NCBI RefSeq assembly: GCF_032401055.1
Contig: NZ_CP135529.1
Location: 4,338,501 to 4,402,500, forward strand
Source: Tardiphaga sp. 709
Lineage (GTDB): Bacteria > Pseudomonadota > Alphaproteobacteria > Rhizobiales > Xanthobacteraceae
DNA: 64,000 nt
Reading direction: 5' to 3'
The notes beneath the pieces are model-generated. The model was not told the origin of the DNA, did no database searches, and saw only the letters and a program-made list of their open reading frames with translations. Both the position numbers and the translations under genes were made by a program. Of the stretch, positions 8,437 through 17,711 are shown one piece after another; position 1 is the first letter of the stretch; each line of letters starts with the position of its first letter.

Positions 8437-9915
8437 GTGTCTTCGGCCGGCGAAAAGCCCATCGAGCCCGCGTTCAGGCTCGGCCCCATGCGACGGCTGG
8501 GGCTGTCGGGCAAGCTGTTGCTGCTCACCATTCCGCTGGTGCTGATTGCCGAAATTCTCATTTATGTGCCCTCGATCGCTAATTTCCGGATCAACAGGCT
8601 GAACGACAGGCTGGCCGCGGCCAATACGGCAGCACTGGTGCTGGACGCTGCGCCGCTTGGGATGGTCCCGGAATCGCTGTCGCGGCAGATCCTGAGCAGC
8701 ATCGGCGCCCGTGCGGTGGCCATCAAGATGGGCCAGCAGCGCCGTCTGCTCGCTAGCGCTGATTTGCCGGCGCAGATCGATCATGACATCGACATGCGGT
8801 CGATGACGGTGTGGTCGGCGATCGTCGATGCGTTCGAGGTCATGCTGGAAACTGGCGATCAGACGATGCGCATCATCGGGCCGGCGCCCGGCGGAGCGCA
8901 ATTCATTGAAGTAGTGGTCGATGAATTGCCGCTGCGGCAGGCGATGTATCGTTTCTCCAGCAATCTGTTGTGGGTGTCGCTGGGATTGGCGATTCTCTCG
9001 GCGGGGCTGGTCTATCTGGCGCTGCATTATCTGTTCGTGCGGCCGATGCGGAATTTGACGGCCAATCTCGTCGCTTTCCATGAAAACCCCGAGAGCTCGG
9101 CGCGGATTATCGTGCCGAGCCAGCGCGCCGACGAAATCGGCGTGGCGGAGCGCGAATTGTCCGACATGCAGCGCGATCTCGTTTCAATGCTGCATCAGAA
9201 GAGTCGTCTCGCTGCGCTCGGCCTCGCGGTCTCGAAGATCAATCATGACCTGCGCAACCTGCTTGCGTCGTCACAATTGCTGTCAGATCAGCTCGCCAGC
9301 GTGCCCGATCCGCGCGTGCAGCGCTTCGCGCCGAAGCTGATGCGCTCGCTGGAGCGCGCCATCGCCTTCTGCCAGTCGACACTCTCTTATGGCCGCGCGC
9401 AGGAAGCTGCCCCCGATCGCAAGATGATTCTCGTTGAGCCGGTGGTCAACGAAGTCCGCGAATCGGCCGGGCTTGCGACCGACGTGTCGATCGGCTGGGT
9501 CAACGCCATCGAGCGCGGGCTGATGATTGATGCCGATCCCGACCAGTTGTTTCGCATTTTGCTCAATCTGGTCCGCAATGCGGCCCAGGCGCTGGAGGGG
9601 CAGCCGCAGAGCGACGTCGCCCCGCAGCAGATTCGCATCACCGGCCGCCGCGAAGGCGCTGTCACCATTCTCGAAGTGTCCGACACCGGCCCCGGCGTCC
9701 CGCAGCGGGCGCGCGACCACCTGTTCGAAGCATTTCAGGGCTCGTCCCGCCCCGGCGGTAGCGGGTTGGGCCTCGCGATCGCGGCCGAATTGGTCCGCGC
9801 CCATGACGGCGATATTCACCTTGTGGAAGGCACTTTGGGTGCAACCTTCCGGATCAGCCTTCCGGACAGGCCGGTGGAACTGCACAGCATCCGCAAAGAA
9901 CGCGCGCGGGCCTGA
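8437..9915 (+). CDS. Membrane-bound sensor histidine kinase (HAMP, HisKA, HATPase)
   Basis: The order of parts is: first membrane helix LLLLTIPLVLIAEILIYVPS, a periplasmic domain of about 120 residues, second helix LLWVSLGLAILSAGLVYLAL, and a HAMP linker. A DHp domain follows with the phospho-acceptor in KINHDLRNLL, then the N box LLNLVRNAAQAL, G1 VSDTGPGVP and G2 GGSGLGLAIA. It is an orthodox kinase signalling through an unknown regulator; none is adjacent. I prefer GTG 8437 (AGAGG about 9 bases upstream); ATG 8488 is an alternative and ATG 8284 would add unconserved residues. The signal sensed is unknown. Confidence 0.88.
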   Translation: MSSAGEKPIEPAFRLGPMRRLGLSGKLLLLTIPLVLIAEILIYVPSIANFRINRLNDRLAAANTAALVLDAAPLGMVPESLSRQILSSIGARAVAIKMGQQRRLLASADLPAQIDHDIDMRSMTVWSAIVDAFEVMLETGDQTMRIIGPAPGGAQFIEVVVDELPLRQAMYRFSSNLLWVSLGLAILSAGLVYLALHYLFVRPMRNLTANLVAFHENPESSARIIVPSQRADEIGVAERELSDMQRDLVSMLHQKSRLAALGLAVSKINHDLRNLLASSQLLSDQLASVPDPRVQRFAPKLMRSLERAIAFCQSTLSYGRAQEAAPDRKMILVEPVVNEVRESAGLATDVSIGWVNAIERGLMIDADPDQLFRILLNLVRNAAQALEGQPQSDVAPQQIRITGRREGAVTILEVSDTGPGVPQRARDHLFEAFQGSSRPGGSGLGLAIAAELVRAHDGDIHLVEGTLGATFRISLPDRPVELHSIRKERARA

Positions 9916-10074
9916 GCCGTCTTTTCCGGGTATGTCACGGGAGTGAAATAAGCGGCTCAGGGCGCTTGCCAAGCCGGGCTCGACCCGGTAGCTATGGCCC
10001 GCTTTCGCAAACATCGTTTCCGAAACGCATCCGGTGTTGGCGGCTCTGACTTTTGGCCCCACACATCGCGGCAC

Positions 10075-10152
10075 GCGCCCGTAGCTCAGCTGGATAGAGC
10101 ACGTGACTACAGAATCACGGGGTCAGAGGTTCGAATCCTTTCGGGCGCGCCA
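10075..10152 (+). tRNA. tRNA-Arg (probable ACG) with an 8-nt anticodon loop
   Basis: Full cloverleaf: acceptor GCGCCCG pairs with CGGGCGC, followed by discriminator G and an encoded CCA. The D arm is GCTC/GAGC, the anticodon stem CGTGA/TCACG is a perfect 5 bp, the variable loop is 5 nt, and the T arm contains TTCGAAT. The anticodon loop reads CTACAGAA, eight bases instead of seven. Removing the A at 10111 gives CTACGAA with anticodon ACG, and the acceptor stem, D loop and discriminator suit an arginine tRNA. So this is an Arg-ACG tRNA with one inserted base, either an error or a real defect. Confidence 0.85.
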
Positions 10153-10208
10153 TTTCCGCTTCATTGTGATGCGCCAATCATCGTCGCCATTGCTGCGCTT
10201 CTCGTAGC

Positions 10209-10529
10209 TTACGGGATCCTTGCCACAACGTCGGGCCGGTTTTTCTCGAGCCAGGCTACGGCCTCGGGTCCATCGACGACGCACTCGAAGGTTTCCCAAG
10301 TGGGGTCCTCCAGGGATTCCGGTTGCAGTCGCTTCGCTGCATACTCAACGAGGTCGTGCAAGCGTTCGTATCCTTGTCGGCGCTCGAGGGAGTCTGCAAT
10401 CGCTGTGCTGGCCCATCCTCGTTGGGCCAAATCGATAATGCTCGGAGCGTTAGCCTCGCTGAACCAGGGTGTGGCATCGAACTCGATGCAGCGGACATTA
10501 TCAGCGGTATGGCAAGTAGCGTGGATCAT
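10209..10529 (-). CDS. Small soluble protein, unknown function
   Basis: A 106-residue acidic protein. A strong ribosome-binding site (GGAGGG, 5 bases from ATG 10529) supports translation; an in-frame start at 10556 is less likely. It contains IEFDATPWFSEA, a pattern I associate with small hypothetical proteins in alphaproteobacteria, and DLAQRGWASTAIADSLE, which could be a helical pair. No catalytic motif or membrane segment is visible. It lies just downstream of the arginine tRNA on the opposite strand, a common place for acquired genes, though no integrase is present. Confidence 0.55.
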   Translation of the reverse strand: MIHATCHTADNVRCIEFDATPWFSEANAPSIIDLAQRGWASTAIADSLERRQGYERLHDLVEYAAKRLQPESLEDPTWETFECVVDGPEAVAWLEKNRPDVVARIP

Positions 10530-10605
10530 TGGGTCCCTCCGTTCGCCGGCTAACAACCTGCGCTAGCATTGCTCTCTAGAGTTTCACATCGCTGCCTCGC
10601 ACGCC

Positions 10606-13600
10606 TCAGCCTTTGACCAGGTCCCCCAGCAGGTTTGCCGCCACCATCAGCTTGGCGAGCGTCAGGCCGCCTGCCGCAATCTCCTCGACTGCGCGGCGGA
10701 TGCGCGTCGCCTCGGGATGAGCTGCAAGCCAGGTCTCCGCAGCCTGCTGGCCGGATTGGCCGGTTGCCAGCATATCCGCGGCAAGGCCTCTTTCGGCAGC
10801 CGCGATCAGGTCGACGGCGCGGTCGATGGCGAGGCGTTCGAAACGATCGCTGACCGGCACGCTGCGCGCGGCAGCGATGATCCGGTCGAGACGGAAATTG
10901 GCCTCGGCGGCAAAGAACGTCGCGGCGGCTTCCCCGATACTGCGGCTGGTGCGCTCGGCGACCGTCACGATGTCCGGCGCCGAGACCAAGGTGTCGAGAT
11001 CGGCCAGTTCGCCGGCGAGGCCGGACGGGACGCCGGCGTCGGTCAGCTCCTGCCGGCGCTTCCCGCGCGCGGCCTGCAAGTCCGGTGGCAGGGTGTTGTC
11101 GAGAGAGGCTCTGATCTCGCGGATACCTGGGCCGAAACGGGCGATCACCGCCTCGAGGCCGTCCTTGAAATCAATATTGCGCACGTACCAGACCATGCGG
11201 GAAAGCAGAAGGTCCTGGACCGCCTCATAGAGGGACAACTGCAACTGCCCCTCGATGCAGACGTCGAGCGTATCGATCGCATCATTTAGCCCCTTGAGCC
11301 CGTAGGATTCATCGACCGCCACATAGGCCATGACGATAGTGGTGATATCGGCATCGGTTTCGTCGATCAGGCGCACGATACACGCCGGGCCGCCGCGGTT
11401 GATGACCGTATTGACGAGGCTGGTCGCGATGATTTCGCGTCGGAGGCGATGGAACTCTACCGCTGTCGGGAATCTGTCCTGAACCTGGCCAGGAAAATAC
11501 CTCGAGAGCTCGCGAGCGAGATAAGGATCGTCCGGCACGCTGGTGCCGAGCAGGTCGTCGTAGAGCGTCAGTTTGGCGTAGGCGAGCAACACGGCAAGTT
11601 CAGGCCGTGTCAGGGACTGCCCGCGCCTCGTGCGCTCGGCGATCGCGGCGTCGTCGGGCAGAAATTCGACTGCACGGCTGAGCAAGCTGCGCTGCTCGAG
11701 CGACTGCATCAGGCGGGTGAGGAAGCCGGTCTCTGCCACGCCCTTGCGTTCAGCGAGCGAGAGCGCGAGCGTCTGCAGATAGTTGTTGCGTAGAACGAGC
11801 GCACCGACGTCGTCGGTTATCGCGGCAAGCAGCGTGTTACGGTCAGCCGGGCTGAGGCGTCCCTCGCGCTCGGGGCGCGCCAATGCGATCTTGATATTGA
11901 CCTCGACGTCGGACGTATTCACGCCGGCCGAATTGTCGATCGCGTCGGTGTTGAGCTTCACGCCCGTCTGCGCCGCTTCGATGCGGCCGCGCTGGGTGAC
12001 GCCGAGATTGGCGCCTTCGCCGATCACCTTGGCGCGAACGTCGGTCCCGGTGATGCGGATCGGATCATTGGCGCGGTCGCCGGCCTGATCGTCGCTCTCC
12101 TCCGATGCCCGGATATAGGTGCCGATGCCGCCAAACCACAGGAGGTCCGCGCGCGCCTTCAGGATCGCCGTCATCACCTCGAAGGGCGTTGCCTGCGGCT
12201 TGTCGAGATCGAGCAGGCTGCGCACTTCCGGTGCGAGCGGAATCGCCTTGAGGGAGCGCGAGGACACGCCACCGCCTTGCGAGATCAGCGATTTGTTGTA
12301 GTCCTGCCAGCTCGATCGCGGCATGTCGAACAGGCGCTTGCGTTCGGCGTAGCTGATCGCCGGATCGGGAGAGGGATCGATGAAGATGTCGCGGTGATCG
12401 AAGGCCGCAACGAGTTTCGTCGCCGGCGAGAGCAGCATGCCATTGCCGAAGACGTCGCCGGACATGTCGCCGACGCCGACTACGGTGAAAGGCATGGTCT
12501 GAATGTCGGTGCCGAGCTCGCGGAAGTGGCGTTTGACCGCCTCCCAGGCGCCTCGCGCCGTAATCCCCATCTTCTTGTGGTCGTAGCCCTGGCTGCCGCC
12601 GGAGGCGAAGGCATCGCCGAGCCAATGGTTCTTCTCGGCCGAAATCGCGTTGGCGATGTCGGAGAAGGTGGCGGTGCCCTTGTCGGCGGCGACGACCAGA
12701 TAAGGATCGTCGCCATCGTGCCGCAAGGTCGAGTCGGGCGGGAGGAGGTCGTCGCCGTCGAGATTGTCGGTGAGTTCGAGCAGCGAGCGAACGAAGATGC
12801 GATAGGCTTCGGTGCCTTCCGCGAGCCACGCGTCGCGGCTGGAGAGCGGCGGCAGGCGCTTGGGCACGAAGCCGCCTTTGGCGCCGACCGGCACGATCAC
12901 GGCGTTCTTGACCTGCTGGGCTTTGACCAGGCCGAGGATCTCGGTGCGAAAATCCTGCGGCCGATCGGACCACCGCAGTCCGCCGCGCGCAACCTTGCCG
13001 AAGCGCAGGTGAATGCCTTCGACGCGGGGAGAATAGACGAAAATCTCGTAGAGCGGTCTCGGAGCCGGCAGGTCCTCGATTCCGCGCGCGTCGAACTTGA
13101 AGGAGATCACCGGACGCGGATGTCCGTCCTCGCCGACCTGCCACAAGTTGGTGCGGATGGTGGACTGCACCAGATTGGTGAAACGGCGGAGGATGCGGTC
13201 TTCGTCGAGCGATGCGACGGATTTGAGCTGCTCCTCGATATCGGCAAGGAGGGCGGTCTCCTTGGCCGAGCGCTCGGAATCAGTAAGGGCGAGGCGTGGA
13301 TCGAGGCGGGTCTGGAACAGCGCGACGAGGTTGGCGGTGATCGCTACGTTCTTGCGCAGAGTCTCCCACATATAATCCTGGCTGAACGGCGCGCGGATCT
13401 GGTGCAAATAGCGGGACAGCGCTCGGATGGTCGAGACTTCGCGCCAGCCCAGGGCCGTGCGCAGGATCAGCCCGTTATATCCGTCGGATTCGGCGCGATC
13501 ACCGACCACTGCCATGATCGAGGCTTCGAGCCGATGACTGAATTCCCGGTTGATCTCGATCGGCTGGCCGTCGCTGGTCTCGATCGTCATGTCGTGCAGC

Positions 13601-15420
13601 CACACCGGCTCCGGCCTGGCACCGGGCACGATCTGATAGGTACGTTCATCGACCACGCGCAGGCCGTGATTTTCGATCACCGGCACGCGATAGGACAGCG
13701 ACAGCGGCGCGGCATCCGAGAACACCTTCAGGCCGAAGCGCCTGGGATCGTCCTCGCCCTCGAAGCGATGAACCGAAATCGTCACCGGGCGGGTTGGCGT
13801 GAGCCTTTCGATGGTGGCGATATCGGCAATCGCCTGTTCGGCCGTGGAAACCTCGGTATATCCGCCGGTAAAGGCCTGGGCATAGCGATTGGCGAGCATG
13901 CGTGCCCGCATGCCATCGGTAGACGCAGTCAGCGCGGCCTTCAGCTTGTCGGCCCAGGTCGCGGCAATGGCGCTGATCCCGGCTTCCAGCGTGGCGCGCT
14001 CGACGGCAGGAGTCTTACCTTCATAGCGTCCGATGATGTAGTGAACGCGCGTCAATGCTCCTTCGGGGAAAGACACGTAGGAGGCCGCCTGCATCCCTTT
14101 GTAGATCTGCGACAGGAAGGCGCCGACGCGCATGCGCACATCAGTGTCGTATTTGTCGCGCGGAATGAAGACGAGGATGGAGACGAAGCGATCGAACTTG
14201 TCGACCCGAGCGAGCGCCCGGACGCGGGGGCGCTCATAGAGGATCAGGATTTCCATGACGAAATTGAAGAGGGTGTCGACGTCGACCTGGAATAGTTCGT
14301 CTCGCGGATATTCCTCGAGGATATGCATCAGCGCCTTGCCCGAATGGCTGTTCGGATCGAAGCCGGCGCGCTGGAGCACCCGCGATACCTTGTGGCGAAC
14401 ATAGGGGATCTGTCGTGCCGAGCGCGTATAGGCGCCTGAGGTGAACAGGCCGACGACTCGCAATTCACCTTCGAGCCGGCCGTCGGGCGCATAGAGCTTG
14501 ATGCCGATATAATCCATCCGGATGCGGCGATGAACGCGGCTACTCACATTGGCCTTGATGACGATGAGTAGGGTCGGCTCGCGCATGAACTCGCGAATTT
14601 CCGACGTCATCACCACCATTTCGCTGCCGCGGCGCAGGACCTTTACATCGGGGTCGCGGAGGATGCCGAGGCCCTCAGCGGTCGTGATGTCGTCCGACGC
14701 ATCGCTGTCGGGCGAGAAGCGATACTCGCGCACGCCGAGAAAGGTGAAATTGTCCGCGCACAGCCATTGCAGGAACTGGTTGGCCTCGGCGACCTCGTCG
14801 ATCGGCAGCGGCGGTGGATTGGAAGAGAAAGTCTTGATCGCGTTCTCGACGCGGTCGCGCATGACGCGCCAGTCCGCGACGCTGGCGCGCACGTCGCTTA
14901 ACGTCCCGGTGAGGCCGTCAATCAGCCTCTCGCGGTCGGTGTCGGCGTCGAGGCGGGTGATGTGGAGATGAATCAGGCTCTCGCGCGCGCCCTTTGCCCC
15001 TTCCGGCAGTGCTTCACCGTGGAAGTGCAGGAGTTTGCCTTGGTCATCGCGCTCCACCGCGATGATGGGGTGAGCGACGAGGGTGACTTCGATGCCCTGC
15101 TCGGCGAGCTCCGCCATGATGGAATCGAACAGGAAAGGCATATCGTCGTTGAGAATTTCGAGCACGGACATCTCGCGCCCGTCCGGCATCGTCGGATTGA
15201 CGACGCGGATATCGGCACGACCCGCCGTGCGCCGCTGTACATGCTCCCAGGCTCGCTCCGCCAGGAAGGCAAGCGAGGAGGCATCGTAACTGGCGAGGTC
15301 CTCAACATTGGTGTAGCCGAACATAAGCTCGGCAAAGGTTCGGGGGGCCTTGCCCGGCTGCACGCTTCCCGCCGCGTCGCGGATCAGAGTTGCCCGGGCC
15401 TTGTCGTCACGCCACGCCAT
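10606..15420 (-). CDS. gdhB: NAD-specific glutamate dehydrogenase, large (180 kDa) type
   Basis: This enzyme oxidises glutamate to 2-oxoglutarate and ammonia with NAD+, mainly for glutamate catabolism. The product of about 1,604 residues has the length of the L-180 GDH class. The N-terminal half is regulatory. The catalytic part includes KVARGGLRWSDRPQDFRTEI, then KNAVIVPVGAKGGFVPKRLP with the lysine-rich substrate pocket, and FTVVGVGDMSGDVFGNGMLL in the NAD fold. I chose ATG 15420 because GGAGG lies 6 bases upstream; the frame opens 11 codons earlier without family sequence. It is monocistronic. Confidence 0.95.
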   Translation of the reverse strand: MAWRDDKARATLIRDAAGSVQPGKAPRTFAELMFGYTNVEDLASYDASSLAFLAERAWEHVQRRTAGRADIRVVNPTMPDGREMSVLEILNDDMPFLFDSIMAELAEQGIEVTLVAHPIIAVERDDQGKLLHFHGEALPEGAKGARESLIHLHITRLDADTDRERLIDGLTGTLSDVRASVADWRVMRDRVENAIKTFSSNPPPLPIDEVAEANQFLQWLCADNFTFLGVREYRFSPDSDASDDITTAEGLGILRDPDVKVLRRGSEMVVMTSEIREFMREPTLLIVIKANVSSRVHRRIRMDYIGIKLYAPDGRLEGELRVVGLFTSGAYTRSARQIPYVRHKVSRVLQRAGFDPNSHSGKALMHILEEYPRDELFQVDVDTLFNFVMEILILYERPRVRALARVDKFDRFVSILVFIPRDKYDTDVRMRVGAFLSQIYKGMQAASYVSFPEGALTRVHYIIGRYEGKTPAVERATLEAGISAIAATWADKLKAALTASTDGMRARMLANRYAQAFTGGYTEVSTAEQAIADIATIERLTPTRPVTISVHRFEGEDDPRRFGLKVFSDAAPLSLSYRVPVIENHGLRVVDERTYQIVPGARPEPVWLHDMTIETSDGQPIEINREFSHRLEASIMAVVGDRAESDGYNGLILRTALGWREVSTIRALSRYLHQIRAPFSQDYMWETLRKNVAITANLVALFQTRLDPRLALTDSERSAKETALLADIEEQLKSVASLDEDRILRRFTNLVQSTIRTNLWQVGEDGHPRPVISFKFDARGIEDLPAPRPLYEIFVYSPRVEGIHLRFGKVARGGLRWSDRPQDFRTEILGLVKAQQVKNAVIVPVGAKGGFVPKRLPPLSSRDAWLAEGTEAYRIFVRSLLELTDNLDGDDLLPPDSTLRHDGDDPYLVVAADKGTATFSDIANAISAEKNHWLGDAFASGGSQGYDHKKMGITARGAWEAVKRHFRELGTDIQTMPFTVVGVGDMSGDVFGNGMLLSPATKLVAAFDHRDIFIDPSPDPAISYAERKRLFDMPRSSWQDYNKSLISQGGGVSSRSLKAIPLAPEVRSLLDLDKPQATPFEVMTAILKARADLLWFGGIGTYIRASEESDDQAGDRANDPIRITGTDVRAKVIGEGANLGVTQRGRIEAAQTGVKLNTDAIDNSAGVNTSDVEVNIKIALARPEREGRLSPADRNTLLAAITDDVGALVLRNNYLQTLALSLAERKGVAETGFLTRLMQSLEQRSLLSRAVEFLPDDAAIAERTRRGQSLTRPELAVLLAYAKLTLYDDLLGTSVPDDPYLARELSRYFPGQVQDRFPTAVEFHRLRREIIATSLVNTVINRGGPACIVRLIDETDADITTIVMAYVAVDESYGLKGLNDAIDTLDVCIEGQLQLSLYEAVQDLLLSRMVWYVRNIDFKDGLEAVIARFGPGIREIRASLDNTLPPDLQAARGKRRQELTDAGVPSGLAGELADLDTLVSAPDIVTVAERTSRSIGEAAATFFAAEANFRLDRIIAAARSVPVSDRFERLAIDRAVDLIAAAERGLAADMLATGQSGQQAAETWLAAHPEATRIRRAVEEIAAGGLTLAKLMVAANLLGDLVKG

Positions 15421-15769
15421 AGCATCCTCCACGTCCCAGCCAACTAACCGCAATTACGGTCGGCCGTTGTTTTTGGAGTGCATCTCTTCGTGCGCCATCG
15501 TTTCCCGACCGCGTTTCAATCGCACAGGTGAAATTTTCGGTCGTACGGTCTCGACTATGTTAGCACCCCGGAGCCGCCCTGGCGCGCGGAGTTGTGAGGT
15601 GTGTCTTGAGGCCGGAATCGATGCCGACGAGCCTCTCGTCATGGGACGTCTTATGAAATCGCAAGCAATTTCAATCATGTATAAGTTCGTGGCTGTATTC
15701 CGAATGGCGCGCCAGACTTTTCCGTTCAAATTACAGCAGCTCGCCGTCGATTGGCTGCTCAATCGCTGC
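15421..15769. other. Upstream region of gdhB, no gene seen
   Basis: About 350 bases between gdhB and the 3' end of the IclR gene, both read on the minus strand. It should contain the gdhB promoter. Open frames here are short and unconvincing, and I saw no clear operator or terminator. Confidence 0.5.
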
Positions 15770-16606
15770 CTATGTCGCAAGCGGACCTTTGCCTTGGACT
15801 GGGCGACGCGTGCTCGCTTGTCGGATTTTCTGCTCGATCTCGTAAGCTGCCTTCAAAAGCGTTTCGACAACTTCCTGCTCGCGTCGCGGGCCGAGCCGTG
15901 TTCGGACGGCCGATATGGTGAGGGCCGCCGCCGGATCCCCATCGGCTGTCTTGATCCAGGTCGAAATCGATTTCGTGCCCTGGACCAATCCGACTTCGCG
16001 CACGCCATAGCCCCTGCGCCGGACGTCGGCGATTTCTGACAACACGGTCTGCCGGTCGGTCCGATATCCCGCGAATCGAGGTTCATTCGTCGCAGCGATC
16101 CTGCGTGACTCTTGAGCCGGTAACGCGGCCAGGATGGCAACGCCTGCGCTGCTGACGCCGAGCGGCCGCCGCGCACCCACGGCGATCGAGAGTACCTGAA
16201 TCGGATATGAGCCAATTCTCCTATCCACGCATAAAGTGTCGTTGCCGGTGCGCACCGTTAGAAACAATGTATCACCGACCCGTTGCGACGTTTTGCGCAA
16301 AATGTCGTCCGCCGCTGCGAGCAATGGCGAGCGCGATGGGCGAGCGAGTGCCAATTCAGGGACCTGCGTGCCGATTGCATAGCGACCCGAGCGCTCGTGG
16401 CGCTCGACGAGCCCCTCCTCCATCAGGACATGGACGATCCGGTGTACGGTCGGGCGCGATAGACGCGTCGCTTGGACGACTTCTTTCAACGGCAATCCGC
16501 TCTCACCGCCCGCTGCAAGCACGCGAAGGAGGAAGAGCGCGCGCCGGATCGCCTGTGCGCCTTGTCGCGGCTCCGGATCGAGCGTTGTCGGCAATCCACT
16601 GTCCAT
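15770..16606 (-). CDS. IclR-family transcriptional regulator
   Basis: A 278-residue regulator. The N-terminal winged helix contains AIRRALFLLRVLAAGGESGL and TRLSRPTVHRIVHVLMEEGL; the C-terminal effector domain contains VDRRIGSYPIQVLSIAVGAR and GVSSAGVAILA, typical of IclR. ATG 16606 is the right family start; a longer frame upstream encodes unrelated basic sequence. It is transcribed divergently from the catabolic operon at 16743, so it very likely controls that operon in response to a pathway metabolite. A perfect palindrome overlaps its start codon (16600-16616), suggesting autoregulation. Confidence 0.93.
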   Translation of the reverse strand: MDSGLPTTLDPEPRQGAQAIRRALFLLRVLAAGGESGLPLKEVVQATRLSRPTVHRIVHVLMEEGLVERHERSGRYAIGTQVPELALARPSRSPLLAAADDILRKTSQRVGDTLFLTVRTGNDTLCVDRRIGSYPIQVLSIAVGARRPLGVSSAGVAILAALPAQESRRIAATNEPRFAGYRTDRQTVLSEIADVRRRGYGVREVGLVQGTKSISTWIKTADGDPAAALTISAVRTRLGPRREQEVVETLLKAAYEIEQKIRQASTRRPVQGKGPLAT

Positions 16607-16616
16607 AATGTGGACA
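16600..16616. promoter_or_regulatory. Candidate IclR operator (TGTCCA-N5-TGGACA)
   Basis: A perfect 6-bp inverted repeat, TGTCCATAATGTGGACA, overlaps the start codon of the IclR gene and lies about 130 bases before the first gene of the divergent operon. The position suits a site where the regulator represses itself and controls the operon. Binding is inferred from position and symmetry only. Confidence 0.5.
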
Positions 16617-16742
16617 ATAACCGCACATTGGCATCGACAAGTAAAGCGCTTGAAACCAATGGTTCGCCGCAAGAGCGCTGGTCCTAATCGGCGTCGAACA
16701 TACGGTCTGCGGCGTGAAAGTCGCATCTGGCGGGAGGAAATG

Positions 16743-17708
16743 ATGAAGTCGCTATGGATCGCTGCAGCCATTGCCGCGACGCTGGTTAATGGCGCGGCGA
16801 CGGCCCAGGAATGGCCCGCGCGCATTGTCAAACTGATCGTGCCCTATCCGGCCGGCGGCAATGTCGATAGCGCGGCGCGCATCGTCGCGGATCGGCTGCA
16901 AGAAAAATTGGGCCAGCCTTTCGTGATTGAAAACAAGTCGGGCGCTGGCGGCATGATCGCCGGGGAAGCGCTGGCGAAAGCGCCGAATGATGGCTACACG
17001 CTCATGGTCGGCGCCAATGGTCCGGTTCTCTTCGCTCCCGAAATTAACAAGCGCGACGCCTACAACTGGAAGCGCGACTTCCTGCCGATCTCGAGCATCT
17101 CGATGACGCCGCTGGTGCTCGAGGTTCATCCTTCCGTGAAGGCGACGTCGTTCGCCGAATTGCTCGAACTCGCGAAGCGCGATCCGGGCAAGCTGACGAT
17201 GGCATCCCCGGGGCCGGGCACGACCAATCACCTGCTCAGCGAACTTATGCAGTCCAAGCTCGAGATTCGTTGGGTGACGGCGCATTATCGCGGCAACGCG
17301 CCCGCGACCAATGACCTGCTCGGCGGGCAGGTTCAGTTCGCATTCGATCAACTGTCGGTCAGCCTTCAATATATCAAGAGTGGAATGGTGCGCGCCCTGG
17401 CGGTCACAAGCCCACATCGACTGCAGACGCTTCCCGACGTGCCCACTTTCGCCGAGCTCGGCTATCCGGATTTCGACGGCCAGACCTTCACGGGGCTCGT
17501 TGCTCCGGCGGGCACTCCCGTTCCGATCGTCGATAAATTGAACAAAGCGCTGACTGAGATCCTCAAAGAACCAGGCGTGATCGACAAATTCGAAAAACTT
17601 GGCGCCGAAGCACTCCCGATGACGCCAGGTGAGTTCAGAGCCTATCTCGATCGTGAAGACGCCAAGTGGATTCCGGTCGTGCGCAAGGCCAACGTGAAGG
17701 CGGATTGA
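16743..17708 (+). CDS. Tripartite tricarboxylate transporter substrate-binding protein (TctC/Bug family)
   Basis: A 321-residue periplasmic binding protein with a signal peptide (MKSLWIAAAIAATLVNGAAT, cleaved before QEWPARI). The Bug-family signature is VKLIVPYPAGGNVDSAARIV, followed by IENKSGAGGMIAGEALAKA and DGYTLM. It should capture an organic acid, plausibly an aromatic ring or its cleavage product given the downstream genes. No TctA or TctB membrane subunit is present, as with many orphan Bug genes. ATG 16743 follows GGGAGG; ATG 16740 is also possible. It is the first gene of the operon, with 3 bases before the next. Confidence 0.92.
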   Translation: MKSLWIAAAIAATLVNGAATAQEWPARIVKLIVPYPAGGNVDSAARIVADRLQEKLGQPFVIENKSGAGGMIAGEALAKAPNDGYTLMVGANGPVLFAPEINKRDAYNWKRDFLPISSISMTPLVLEVHPSVKATSFAELLELAKRDPGKLTMASPGPGTTNHLLSELMQSKLEIRWVTAHYRGNAPATNDLLGGQVQFAFDQLSVSLQYIKSGMVRALAVTSPHRLQTLPDVPTFAELGYPDFDGQTFTGLVAPAGTPVPIVDKLNKALTEILKEPGVIDKFEKLGAEALPMTPGEFRAYLDREDAKWIPVVRKANVKAD

Positions 17709-17711
17709 CGA

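Noticed and set aside
10075-10152. Attachment site of an integrative element at the tRNA
   Set aside because: No integrase and no direct repeat of the tRNA 3' end were found in the following sequence.
12277-14295. Long plus-strand open frame (672 codons)
   Set aside because: Antisense to the catalytic region of gdhB; low-complexity, His/Arg/Asp-rich translation typical of GC-rich shadow frames.
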